A stretch of 64,000 bases of DNA from positions 124,001 to 188,000 of the forward strand of contig JARYGU010000001.1 in assembly GCA_033795365.1 (NCBI GenBank), in the 5' to 3' direction. The notes below the pieces were generated by a model. It was not told where the DNA came from. It saw only the letters and a program-made list of their open reading frames with translations, and searched no databases. The stretch comes from JARYGU01 sp033795365. Its GTDB lineage: Bacteria > Pseudomonadota > Alphaproteobacteria > Rhizobiales > Rhizobiaceae. Below, piece by piece: positions 42,144 to 52,602 of this stretch (position 1 is its first letter; every line of letters begins with the position of its first letter). The translations under genes were made by a program, and so were the position numbers.

Positions 42144-43079
42144 ATGTCGGCGTCGGTCGTCACATCAGCCGTAGACCGGCGCCGGCCAGCCAGAAGGGCT
42201 CTCCCAAGCGCCCTCTGGCCCTGGCTTCTCCTGCTGCCGGCCTTCCTGGCCCTGGCATCGGTGTCGTTCTATCCGATCCTGAACGGGATCTATCTTTCCT
42301 TCACCAATACGTCGCTGATCACCCAGGACCAGGATTTCACCGGCTTGCAGAACTACGCAACGCTCTGGAACGATGCCAAGTTCTGGAACGCGTGGTGGCA
42401 CACGATCTGGTTCACGGCCGTGTCCACGCTTTTCGAGACGCTGATCGGGCTGGTTATGGCGCTGATCCTCTTCGAGGCCTTCAGCGGCCGCGGCCTGGTG
42501 CGCGCCGCCATGCTGGTGCCCTGGGCCATGCCGACCGTCGTCACCTCGAAAATGTTCGGATGGCTGTTCGACGGGCAGCACGGCATCATCAACTACATTC
42601 TCGTCACCACCGGCATCATCGACCAGAACGTCAACTGGTACGGTTCGCCCGACACGGCACTCACCACGATCATCATCGCGGACGTCTGGAAGACGACCCC
42701 CTTCATGGCGCTCCTCCTGCTGACCGGATTGCAGACGGTTCCGAAATCGCTGATCGAGGCCGCGCGCATGGACGGCGCGAAGGCCTGGACGATCTTCTGG
42801 AACATCCGGCTGCCGCTGCTGATGCCGACGCTCCTGATCGCCGGCCTGTTTCGCGCGCTGGATGCCTTCCGCGTCTTCGATCTCGTCTATGTCCTGACGG
42901 GCGGCGGACCGGCGGACAGCACCGAAACGCTGTCCACGCTGTCCTACAAGACGCTGTTTTCGACCCTGGAGTTCGGCTACGGCTCGGCGATCTCGACGGC
43001 GATGTTCATCACCGAGGGCATCATCGCGCTGGTCTTCTGCCTCTATCTGGTCCGCCGCATCCGAAAGGCCGGCTCATGA
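42144..43079 (+). CDS. sugar ABC transporter permease (MalF type)
   Basis: Permease of 311 aa with an Arg-rich N-terminus and the first helix WPWLLLLPAFLALASVSFYPI. The EAA loop is IEAARMDGAKAWTIFWNIRLPLLMP and VYVLTGGGPADSTETLSTLSYK is the MalF-class segment. Starts 3 bp after the binding-protein stop; its stop overlaps the next gene by 4 bp (ATGA). Confidence 0.93.
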   Translation: MSASVVTSAVDRRRPARRALPSALWPWLLLLPAFLALASVSFYPILNGIYLSFTNTSLITQDQDFTGLQNYATLWNDAKFWNAWWHTIWFTAVSTLFETLIGLVMALILFEAFSGRGLVRAAMLVPWAMPTVVTSKMFGWLFDGQHGIINYILVTTGIIDQNVNWYGSPDTALTTIIIADVWKTTPFMALLLLTGLQTVPKSLIEAARMDGAKAWTIFWNIRLPLLMPTLLIAGLFRALDAFRVFDLVYVLTGGGPADSTETLSTLSYKTLFSTLEFGYGSAISTAMFITEGIIALVFCLYLVRRIRKAGS

Positions 43080-43912
43080 ACGACGGCCGCTCCCTGCCGA
43101 AGACCATCGCCATCTATGCCGGCGCCGTCCTGATCCTCATATGGTCGGGAGGGCCGTTCCTGTGGCAGTTCTCGACCTCGTTCCAACTGGACAGGGCGCT
43201 GACGGCGGCAACCCCGTCGCTGATCCCCGATCCCTTCACGCTCGAGCACTATTATAACGTCTTCGTCGAGAAGGAGCTGCATCGCTACATCGTCAATTCG
43301 CTGATCGTGTCGCTCGCTACCACCTTCCTGTGCCTGGCGGTCGGGTCGCTCGCCGCCTTCGCGCTGTCGAGGCTGGAGGTCAAGGGGCGCTTCGGCATCC
43401 TGATGGTGATCCTGTCCGTCTCGATGTTCCCGCAGATCGCCATCGTCGGCCCTCTCTATATCGTCGCCACGAATCTGGGCCTGCTCGACACCTATACGGC
43501 ACTGATCATCACCTATCTCGCGCTGGGCCTGCCGCTCGTCACATGGGTGCTGTTCGGCTATTTCGAAACGCTGCCCAAGGAGATCGACGAAGCCGCGCGC
43601 ATGGACGGCGTCGGCGTGCTCGGCCTGCTGTGGCACATCATCCTCCCGATGTCTCTGCCGAGCCTGGTGACGACCGGACTGCTCGCCTTCATCACGGCAT
43701 GGAACGAGTTCCTTTTCGCCCTCGCCTTCACCTCCAATATCGACCGGCAGACGATTCCCGTCGGCATCGCCAATTTCACCAATCTCTACTACGTGCCCTG
43801 GGGCGACATCGCGGCTGCCTCCGCGATCGTCACGGTACCGCTGATCCTGCTGGTGCTCTTCTTCCAGCGGCACATCATCGAAGGCCTGACCCAGGGCGGC
43901 ATAAAGGAATAA
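43076..43912 (+). CDS. sugar ABC transporter permease (MalG type)
   Basis: Permease of 278 aa with six hydrophobic segments, EAA loop IDEAARMDGVGVLGLLWHIILPMSLP and C-terminus QRHIIEGLTQGGIKE. It is coupled to the preceding permease by an ATGA overlap and followed 3 bp later by an isomerase gene. The cognate ATPase is encoded further downstream in the operon at 49.2 kb. Confidence 0.93.
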   Translation: MNDGRSLPKTIAIYAGAVLILIWSGGPFLWQFSTSFQLDRALTAATPSLIPDPFTLEHYYNVFVEKELHRYIVNSLIVSLATTFLCLAVGSLAAFALSRLEVKGRFGILMVILSVSMFPQIAIVGPLYIVATNLGLLDTYTALIITYLALGLPLVTWVLFGYFETLPKEIDEAARMDGVGVLGLLWHIILPMSLPSLVTTGLLAFITAWNEFLFALAFTSNIDRQTIPVGIANFTNLYYVPWGDIAAASAIVTVPLILLVLFFQRHIIEGLTQGGIKE

Positions 43913-43915
43913 CGC

Positions 43916-44737
43916 ATGACCGGAAAAGAACTCAAACTCGGCTGCCAGACCTTCACCTGGGAGATGCTCGGCAGGGACTTCACCGGCGGGCCGGACGACC
44001 TGCTCGCCGCGATCGGTGCCGGCGGCTACAGCGGCATCGAGATCACCGATACGATGATCGGCCGCTATGCGGGAAAGCCGGTCGAATTCGCAGCGGCGCT
44101 GGAAAGGAACGGGCTGACGCTCGTCGCCTTCGCCACGGGTTCGAAAAGCGGCTTCACCGTCAAGGAGCAGATCCCGAACGATCTTGAAAATGCACGGCGC
44201 TGGATCGATTTCGCCGCCGCCTTCCCCGGAGCATTGGTCTCGTTCGGTTCCGCCACCGTCGTCTCCGACGGGCCGCGTGACGAGAAATTCGGCATTGCCG
44301 GCGAATTCTACAATCGCGCCGGTGAGCTCGGCAGGGCATCCGGCGTTGATATCGCGGTGCATCCGAGCTCCCACCACAACACGCTGCTTTTCGACCGCGC
44401 GGATTACGACCGCATCTTTTCGCTGGTGGACGGGGAGCTCGTCGGCTGGGTGCCGGACACGGGCCATATCCTGCGTGGCCATAAGGATATTCTCGACACG
44501 CTGCGCAGCTATCGCGATCGCATCCGCTATCTTCACCTGAAGGATGTCGATGCCGAGGGCAGATGGGCCATGCTCGGCGAGGGCGTCTGCGATACCAAAG
44601 CCGTAATCGACATTGTCGCCGCCGCGGCGCGCTTCAATGGGTGGCTCGTGCTCGAGGAAGAGTCCGACACTGCCGCCGCCGATCCGGCAGCGGCGGTCAA
44701 AGCCAACCGCGAAACCATGCGCCGGTACGGCGTCTGA
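43916..44737 (+). CDS. TIM-barrel sugar isomerase/epimerase (IolE/YcjR-like)
   Basis: Xylose isomerase-like TIM barrel of 273 aa. It starts LGCQTFTWEMLG, with the IEITDTMIGRY strand, candidate metal-site histidines in VHPSSHHNT, Asp and His in WVPDTGHILRG and YLHLKD, and LVLEEESD at the C-terminus. Members act as IolE-like dehydratases or as epimerases of 3-keto-sugars beside a Gfo/Idh partner. It lies directly upstream of such a partner (44747), so a joint step is likely. The exact reaction is inference. Confidence 0.85.
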   Translation: MTGKELKLGCQTFTWEMLGRDFTGGPDDLLAAIGAGGYSGIEITDTMIGRYAGKPVEFAAALERNGLTLVAFATGSKSGFTVKEQIPNDLENARRWIDFAAAFPGALVSFGSATVVSDGPRDEKFGIAGEFYNRAGELGRASGVDIAVHPSSHHNTLLFDRADYDRIFSLVDGELVGWVPDTGHILRGHKDILDTLRSYRDRIRYLHLKDVDAEGRWAMLGEGVCDTKAVIDIVAAAARFNGWLVLEEESDTAAADPAAAVKANRETMRRYGV

Positions 44738-44746
44738 GGAGAAGAG

Positions 44747-45822
<1,076 letters not shown>

Positions 45823-45823
<1 letters not shown>

Positions 45824-46647
45824 TGAAGCTCGGGATTTTCGCCAAGACCTTTCCCGGAACGAATGCCGCCGATGTCCTTGCCGCCGTGCGGGCAAGCGGC
45901 TTCGACGCGGTGCAGTTCAATCTCGCCTGCGCCGGCCTCCCCTCCATGCCGGACGAGGCGGTGCCGGACGAGGCGATCGGCGCGATCGCCGCAGCCTCCG
46001 GCAAGACGGGTATTTCGCTTGACGCGCTTTCCGGCACCTACAACATGGCCCATCCCGACGGATCCGTGCGCGACAAGGGGCTTCAGCAGCTCCGCAACGT
46101 CATAATGGCCGCAAGCGCGCTTTCCATTCCCCTCGTGACGCTCTGCACCGGAAGCCGCAACGCCACCGATCAGTGGGCGTTCCACCCCGGCAATGCCGAG
46201 CCGTCGGCATGGCGGGACATGGCCACCGGAATGGAAAAGGCGCTCGCGCTCGCCGAAGAGCATGGCGTCGACCTGGGCATCGAGCCTGAACAGGCAAACG
46301 TCGTGACCTCGGCACAAGACGCGGTCCGGCTGATCCGCGAAATGGGCTCCCGCCGCCTCAAGATCGTGCTTGATCCCGCCAATCTCTTCGAGAGCGCCGG
46401 CGCGGAGGAAGCCCGCGCGATCGTCGCGGGGGCGATCGATATCGCCGCTCCTCACATCGCCATCGCCCATGCGAAGGACCGCCATGCCGACGGCCGGTTC
46501 GCAACAGCCGGCAGGGGCATCGTCGACTTTCGCGATTTCATCGCCCGCCTCAAGGCGGTGGGCTTCGAGGGGCCGCTCGTCACCCATGGTCTTTCGGCGG
46601 AGGAAGCCCCCGATGTCAGACGTTTTCTCTCCGGGTTGATGCGATGA
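45823..46647 (+). CDS. second TIM-barrel sugar isomerase/epimerase
   Basis: TIM barrel of 274 aa starting MKLGIFAKTFPGTNAADVLAAVRASGFDAVQFNLA. Candidate metal ligands are Glu in LGIEPEQAN, Asp in IVLDPANLF, His in IAIAHAKD and the C-terminal VTHG, where many relatives have Glu. It is only distantly similar to the isomerase at 43916, so a separate step is likely. Coupled by TGATG to the gene before and by ATGA to the hydrolase after it. Confidence 0.83.
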
Positions 46648-47471
46648 CCGCAGCGCTTTCGATCGCCGAAAACGACGGCAGCCTGTCCATGTCCGAAAGC
46701 GGCGCCGGGATACCCGTCCTATTCCAGCACGGGCTGGGCGGAGACCGCAATCAGGTGGTGCAGGCCTTCGACGACCGCCGTTTTCGCCGGATCACGCTGG
46801 AGTGCCGCGGCCACGGCGCGTCCGACTTCGGCGCCACACGCCCGTTCTCCATCGAAATGTTCGCAACTGACGTCCTCGCCGCGGCAGACCGTCTCGGCAT
46901 CGAGCGCTTCGTCGCAGCCGGAATTTCCATGGGCGCGGCGATCGCGCTCCGCCTTGCGACGACTGTACCGCAGCGGGTGACCGGCCTGGTGCTCGTTCGA
47001 CCGGCCTGGGCCTTTTCCCCCGCGCCCCCCAACATGGCGCCGATCCGCGAAATCGCCGCGCTTCTCAAGTCGCATCCGCCCGAAGAGGCCCGCTCCATCT
47101 TCGCCGCATCGCCGGTGGCCAGGCGGCTGGCGGAGGAAGCGCCCGACAATCTCGCCTCGCTCCTCGGCTATTTCGACCGCCTCGACGCCGGCCTCTTCGC
47201 CGACCTTCTGGGCGACATCGCCGCCGACGGCCCGGGGGTAGCGCACCGGGATGCCGCAAATCTTGCCGTGCCGTCGCTGGTGATCGGAAACGGGCGGGAT
47301 TTCGTCCACCCTCTCGCCACGGCGAGGCTCATTGCCGAGACCATTCCGAATGCGGCCTTCCTCGAAGTTCCGTCCAAGACGGACGACAAGGCGGCCCACT
47401 TCGCCGCCCTGCGGGGCGCGATTTCCGACTTTCTCCTCTCCCATGTCAATCGAAGGGACCAGAATCCGTGA
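46644..47471 (+). CDS. alpha/beta hydrolase (lactonase-like)
   Basis: Alpha/beta hydrolase of 275 aa, PcaD/esterase-like: oxyanion HGLGG (29-33), ECRGHGASD (53-61), nucleophile Ser95 in GISMGA, Asp in IGNGRDFVHP and His in DDKAAHFAAL. In an operon with a sugar dehydrogenase a sugar-lactone hydrolase is the leading guess; deacylation of the imported sugar is an alternative. ATG 46644 overlaps the preceding stop; its own stop overlaps the next GTG (GTGA). Confidence 0.83.
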   Translation: MTAALSIAENDGSLSMSESGAGIPVLFQHGLGGDRNQVVQAFDDRRFRRITLECRGHGASDFGATRPFSIEMFATDVLAAADRLGIERFVAAGISMGAAIALRLATTVPQRVTGLVLVRPAWAFSPAPPNMAPIREIAALLKSHPPEEARSIFAASPVARRLAEEAPDNLASLLGYFDRLDAGLFADLLGDIAADGPGVAHRDAANLAVPSLVIGNGRDFVHPLATARLIAETIPNAAFLEVPSKTDDKAAHFAALRGAISDFLLSHVNRRDQNP

Positions 47472-48190
47472 GCACAAGACCTGTTTCCGGCAAGGCGGCC
47501 ATTGCCGCCCTGCCCCGTGACCGCCTTCTCGGCGAGTTTTCACTGTGGTCCGCCGACCTCGCCAATATGGAACGCGATCTCAGGCGCATAGAACCCCATG
47601 TGGATCTGCACCACATCGACGTTGCCGACGCGCGTTTCACGCCGGGCTTCCTCTTCTTTCCCGATTTCGTCGCCCGGATCGCAGGACTGACGGCAAAGCC
47701 GATCCATGTCCACCTGATGGTCGAGGGCGATATCGTCGAGGAGCAGACCCGCCAGTTCATCGAAGCCGGCACCGACCTCATCAGCGTGCATGCGGAAAAC
47801 GGCGAGGCGGGGCTCCGCGCGGTCAAGCTCGCGCGTGAAATGGATGCCGAGGCGGGCGTCGTGCTCCGGCTGGAGACGCCCGTCAGCGACATCCTCCCGT
47901 TCCTGCCCCATGTCGCCTTCGTGACGCTGCTTGGAACGTCGATCGGCGTCAAGGGACAGAGCCTTTCGGACGAGGCCTGCCCGCGGCTGGTCGAAGCCCG
48001 CCGGCTCATTCGGGAGGCAGGATCCGATCGGTCGATCCTGCTTGCCGCCGATGGCGGCATCCGGGACAATACGGTGCCGAGACTGAGGGCGGCCGGCGCG
48101 GATACCGTCGTGCTCGGTTCGCTCGCCTTCGGCGATCCGGACCTCGCGGGCCGCATCGCCTGGCTTCACGCGCTGGAGAAAGCCGCCTGA
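47468..48190 (+). CDS. ribulose-phosphate 3-epimerase-like enzyme
   Basis: RPE/AlsE-family TIM barrel of 240 aa, predicted to epimerise C3 of a ketose phosphate. All four metal ligands are kept: His49 and Asp51 in HHIDVADARF, His82 in VHLMVE, Asp195 in AADGGI. The usual MDGHFVPN is changed to ADARFTPG, so the substrate probably differs from ribulose-5-phosphate; a hexulose-6-phosphate as for AlsE is possible. GTG start within the previous stop. The next gene is a ROK kinase that could supply the phosphate. Confidence 0.85.
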   Translation: MSTRPVSGKAAIAALPRDRLLGEFSLWSADLANMERDLRRIEPHVDLHHIDVADARFTPGFLFFPDFVARIAGLTAKPIHVHLMVEGDIVEEQTRQFIEAGTDLISVHAENGEAGLRAVKLAREMDAEAGVVLRLETPVSDILPFLPHVAFVTLLGTSIGVKGQSLSDEACPRLVEARRLIREAGSDRSILLAADGGIRDNTVPRLRAAGADTVVLGSLAFGDPDLAGRIAWLHALEKAA

Positions 48191-49195
48191 TGCGCGACAT
48201 CGCCCTTGCCTTCGATATCGGTGGAACGGAGCTGCGCGCAGCACTCGTGGACGATGGCGGGCAATTGCTGTCCTTCGCATCCGCGCCGACACCGGCGCGC
48301 GACGGGCCCGCGGCGGTGATCGGCGAGATCGAGCTTCTCGCGGGCAAGGTGCGGGAGGGCGCGCCGGGCGCAAAGCCGGTGGGCATCGGAATAGGTGCGC
48401 CCGGTCCGCTCGACCCGCGTGCGGGCCTGGTGATCGATCCGCCGACGCTTTCCGGCTGGAAGAATGTCCCGCTCGCGGCAATCCTCGGCGAGCGCTTCGG
48501 CCTTCCGGTCGAAATCGAGAACGACGCGAATGCCGCCGCTCTCGGCGAATGGCGCTTCGGCGCCGGGCGAGGCGCATCCTCGATGGTCTTCGTCACGGTC
48601 TCGACCGGCATCGGCGGCGGCATCATCGCGGACGGACGGCTGCTGCACGGACGCCGCGGGCTGGCGGGCGAGATCGGCCATATGACCATTACCGACCAAA
48701 GCGAGCCCTGCTTCTGCGGCTCGACCGGCTGTTTCGAGGCGGTGGCCTCCGGAACCGCGCTCGGGCGGCGCGCCGCCCGGATGACGAGCCCCGGCGACAA
48801 GTCCCGCCTTCGTCTTCTCTCCGGCGAACGGGAAATCACCGGCCGGCACGTCATCGAAGCTGCCGAGGCAGGAGATGCCTTGGCGCTGCAGCTCGTGGAG
48901 GACGAAGCCCGCTTGCTCGGGATCGGTTTCACCAACCTGCTGCACCTTTTCTCACCAGATATCATCGTCATGGGCGGCGGCATATCGGCCGGCTTCCATC
49001 TCATGAAGGCCGGCATCGAAAGAACGATGGAAGCACGCGCCATGCCCCCTTATCGGCACACTCCGGTTCTGCCGGCGATGCTCGGCCGGCAGGCGGGCCT
49101 TGTCGGCGCGGCAAGCCTGGTCTTCCAGAACGATCGCGCGTCCGCTCGCATCGGAAAAGAGCCGGTTTCCCCGACCGGAAGAAAGGAGGCCGGGC

Positions 49196-49203
<8 letters not shown>
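48190..49203 (+). CDS. ROK-family sugar kinase
   Basis: Kinase of 337 aa. ATP site DIGGTELRAAL (9-19), catalytic Asp112 in ENDANAA, sugar ligands Glu161 and His164 in LAGEIGHM, and an intact zinc motif CFCGSTGC (Cys174, Cys176, Cys181). Resembles glucokinase/allokinase-like ROK enzymes. It starts within the previous stop (TGATG) and its last 8 bp overlap the ATPase gene. No HTH is present, so it is an enzyme, not a regulator. Confidence 0.88.
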
Positions 49204-50284
<1,081 letters not shown>

Positions 50285-50377
50285 ATTCCAGGCCCGCGAT
50301 CGAAAGCCGCAGTGGAGGGGCCGGTCCGGATCGGATATGAAACGATTCACATCGGAAGTGCGGCTGGGAGGAAATGC

Positions 50378-51271
50378 ATGCTGATCGGGATCGACTGGGG
50401 CGGCACCAAGATAGAAGGCGTTGCCATGGAGGCGGACGGCACGGAATTGCTGCGGCTGCGGCAGGATACGCCGCGTCACGATTATTTCGGCTGCATCCGC
50501 ACCATAAAGGAGATGATCGGGAACCTGGAAGCGAAGACCGGCCGGAAAGGATCGCTCGGCATCGGCATTCCCGGTTCCCTGGAGCCCGTCAGCCGTCTCG
50601 GCAAAGGTGCGAGCTCGACCTGGCTGCTCGGCCGGCCGGTGGAAAAGGATCTGCACGACGCGCTCCAGCGCGAGATCCGCGTCGAGAACGATGCGGATTG
50701 CTTTGCCGCTTCGGAAGCCACCGACGGCGCTGGCGCAGGATACAACGTCGTCTTCGCCGTCATTCTGGGCTCCGGCGCAGGTGCCGGGATCGCCGTCGGC
50801 GGCAAGGCGCATCACGGCCCCAACAACAGCGGCGGCGAATGGGGCCACAATCCGCTCCCCTTCCCGGACACCACCGAGATCCCCGGCCGGCCCTGCTATT
50901 GCGGCCGCCATGGCTGCATGGAAACCTGGGTCTCCGGCCGCGCCTTCGAGGCGGAATATGCCCGTCATACCGGAGAGGAGCTGAAGGCCCGCGAGATCGT
51001 CGAGAAGATGCGCAAGGTCGATCGCCTCTCCGGCCTTCTCTGGGAGCGCTATGTCGACCGGGTGGCACGTGGGCTCGCAACCGTCGTCAATACGCTCGAT
51101 CCCGACGTGCTCGTCATGGGCGGCGGCATGTCCAATATCGACGAGCTTTACGTCGACCTTCCGAAGCAGCTGGCCAGGCGCACCTTCTCGACGGTCTTTC
51201 ATACGCCTGTCGTGCGCGCGAAGCACGGTGACTCCAGCGGCGTGCGCGGAGCCGCCTGGTTGTGGAAATGA
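50378..51271 (+). CDS. ROK-family sugar kinase, fructokinase/mannokinase-like
   Basis: Second ROK kinase, 297 aa: DWGGTKIEG (6-14), catalytic Asp105 in ENDADCFA, GGEWGHNPL with Glu154 and His157, zinc cysteines 173, 175 and 180 in CYCGRHGC. GRPCYCGRHGCMETWVSG is typical of the fructokinase/Mak branch. ATG 50378 with GGGAGG; the upstream open frame has no support. It follows the ATPase by 93 bp. It probably phosphorylates the end ketohexose of the pathway. Confidence 0.88.
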   Translation: MLIGIDWGGTKIEGVAMEADGTELLRLRQDTPRHDYFGCIRTIKEMIGNLEAKTGRKGSLGIGIPGSLEPVSRLGKGASSTWLLGRPVEKDLHDALQREIRVENDADCFAASEATDGAGAGYNVVFAVILGSGAGAGIAVGGKAHHGPNNSGGEWGHNPLPFPDTTEIPGRPCYCGRHGCMETWVSGRAFEAEYARHTGEELKAREIVEKMRKVDRLSGLLWERYVDRVARGLATVVNTLDPDVLVMGGGMSNIDELYVDLPKQLARRTFSTVFHTPVVRAKHGDSSGVRGAAWLWK

Positions 51272-51305
51272 CGCCCTGCCCCCTACCCTTTCCGAAAGAT
51301 CACCG

Positions 51306-52097
51306 ATGACCGAAAAGCCCTCCCTCGCCACGCGCTATCACTTCGCGCTCGACCTCATTCGCGATGCAGGCGACCTCGCCCATGGCTATTTCCGGGATCG
51401 AGACAGCCTCAGCATCAAGAGCAAGGGCGCGCAGGACATGGCGAGCGAGGCCGACCTCAATACGGAGCTGCTCATCCGCGACCGTCTGGAAAGACACTTC
51501 CCGCAGGATGCGTTTCTCGGCGAAGAGACCGGCATCTCCGCCTTCGCTCCCGATCAGGGCATATGGGTGGTCGACCCGATCGACGGGACGCAGCCTTTCA
51601 TTTCCGGAATGTCGAGCTGGTGCGTTTCGATCGCCTTTGTCGAGAACGGCGTGCTGAAATTCGGCATGGTCTATGCGCCCGAACGCGGCGAGCTCTTTGC
51701 CGGCGGCGTCGATTTTCCGGCGACGCTGAACGGCCAGCCGGTGCCCCGGCATCCCGGCGTCACCATCCAGGACGGCATCGTGGGCGTCGGCTATTCGCCG
51801 CGCGTCGCGCCCGATGAATTTCTGCCGCTCTTCGAACGCTTTCTCAGGCAGGGCGGCATGTTCTACCGCGACGGTTCGGGCGCGCTGATGCTGTGCTACG
51901 TCGCCTGCGGACGGCTGCTCGGCTATATCGAGCCCCATATCAATTCCTGGGACTGCCTCGGCGCGATCGCCGTCATTCGCGCCGCTGGGCTGAGGACCAA
52001 CGATTTCCTGGCCGGCGACGGACTGAACAAAGGCAACCGCGTGATCGCCGGCAACGAAAGCGTCTACGCGGAGCTGGAAAGAATTTTCAACGGCTGA
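51306..52097 (+). CDS. inositol monophosphatase-family phosphatase
   Basis: Mg-dependent sugar phosphatase of 263 aa. GEE at 72-74, the metal loop DPIDGT at 90-95 and SWDCLGAI with WD at 215-216 are intact. Family members dephosphorylate inositol-1-P, histidinol-P, NADP or sugar phosphates. Starts 34 bp after the kinase. A phosphatase beside two kinases may recycle a dead-end sugar phosphate, or could be a HisN-type enzyme unrelated to the operon. It converges on the small secreted protein gene. Confidence 0.87.
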   Translation: MTEKPSLATRYHFALDLIRDAGDLAHGYFRDRDSLSIKSKGAQDMASEADLNTELLIRDRLERHFPQDAFLGEETGISAFAPDQGIWVVDPIDGTQPFISGMSSWCVSIAFVENGVLKFGMVYAPERGELFAGGVDFPATLNGQPVPRHPGVTIQDGIVGVGYSPRVAPDEFLPLFERFLRQGGMFYRDGSGALMLCYVACGRLLGYIEPHINSWDCLGAIAVIRAAGLRTNDFLAGDGLNKGNRVIAGNESVYAELERIFNG

Positions 52098-52115
52098 CCG
52101 ACAGCCGGGCATTTC

Positions 52116-52415
52116 CTACTTCGATTCGTTTTCGGGATTGGCGTCCGGATGCACCTCGCCCGGCTTTATCACCGGCGTTTCCCCGGTGTCCGGGCCGGGC
52201 TCCACCATCTCCGGGTCGCCGGTCGGCGGCGGCTTGAGGACACCGTTGCAGTCGTCCAGCTTCCGGGTGAGATTTTGCGACCGGTCGGTTGCCGAGCCGT
52301 TTTGCGGAGGTGTGGCGGGAGCGGCGCATTTGCCGGAATCCGCCTGCGCCATCGCCGGAGCGCTCGCGGCCAGCCAGATCAGAAGGCAAAGAAAGGAACT
52401 TCGGTAAAGCGGCAT
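52116..52415 (-). CDS. small secreted proline-rich protein
   Basis: Protein of 99 aa with a Sec signal peptide (residues 1-23, SAPAMA/QAD) and a mature part with two cysteines (GKCAAP and DDCNGV) followed by a proline- and acid-rich tail (KPPPTGDPEMVEPGPDTGET). No family recognised. ATG 52415 with AGGAGAATG. It is divergent from lpiA, sharing a 187-bp promoter region, which hints at an envelope role but does not show it. Confidence 0.7.
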   Translation of the reverse strand: MPLYRSSFLCLLIWLAASAPAMAQADSGKCAAPATPPQNGSATDRSQNLTRKLDDCNGVLKPPPTGDPEMVEPGPDTGETPVIKPGEVHPDANPENESK

Positions 52416-52602
52416 TTCATTCTCCTTTCGGGAAAAACCGCAAAGCCGCTCTTCGGTTCCGGTGGCCGGAAGAACCTCGCCGTACGAAACCTCCACAAAA
52501 GCTCCACATTCTGCCTGTCGATTGCGCCGCCGCCGGAAGATCGACGGCGACAAGATGTGTGATACCAAGGCGGTAGAGCGCAATTCGAACTCCGGTGCTG
52601 TC

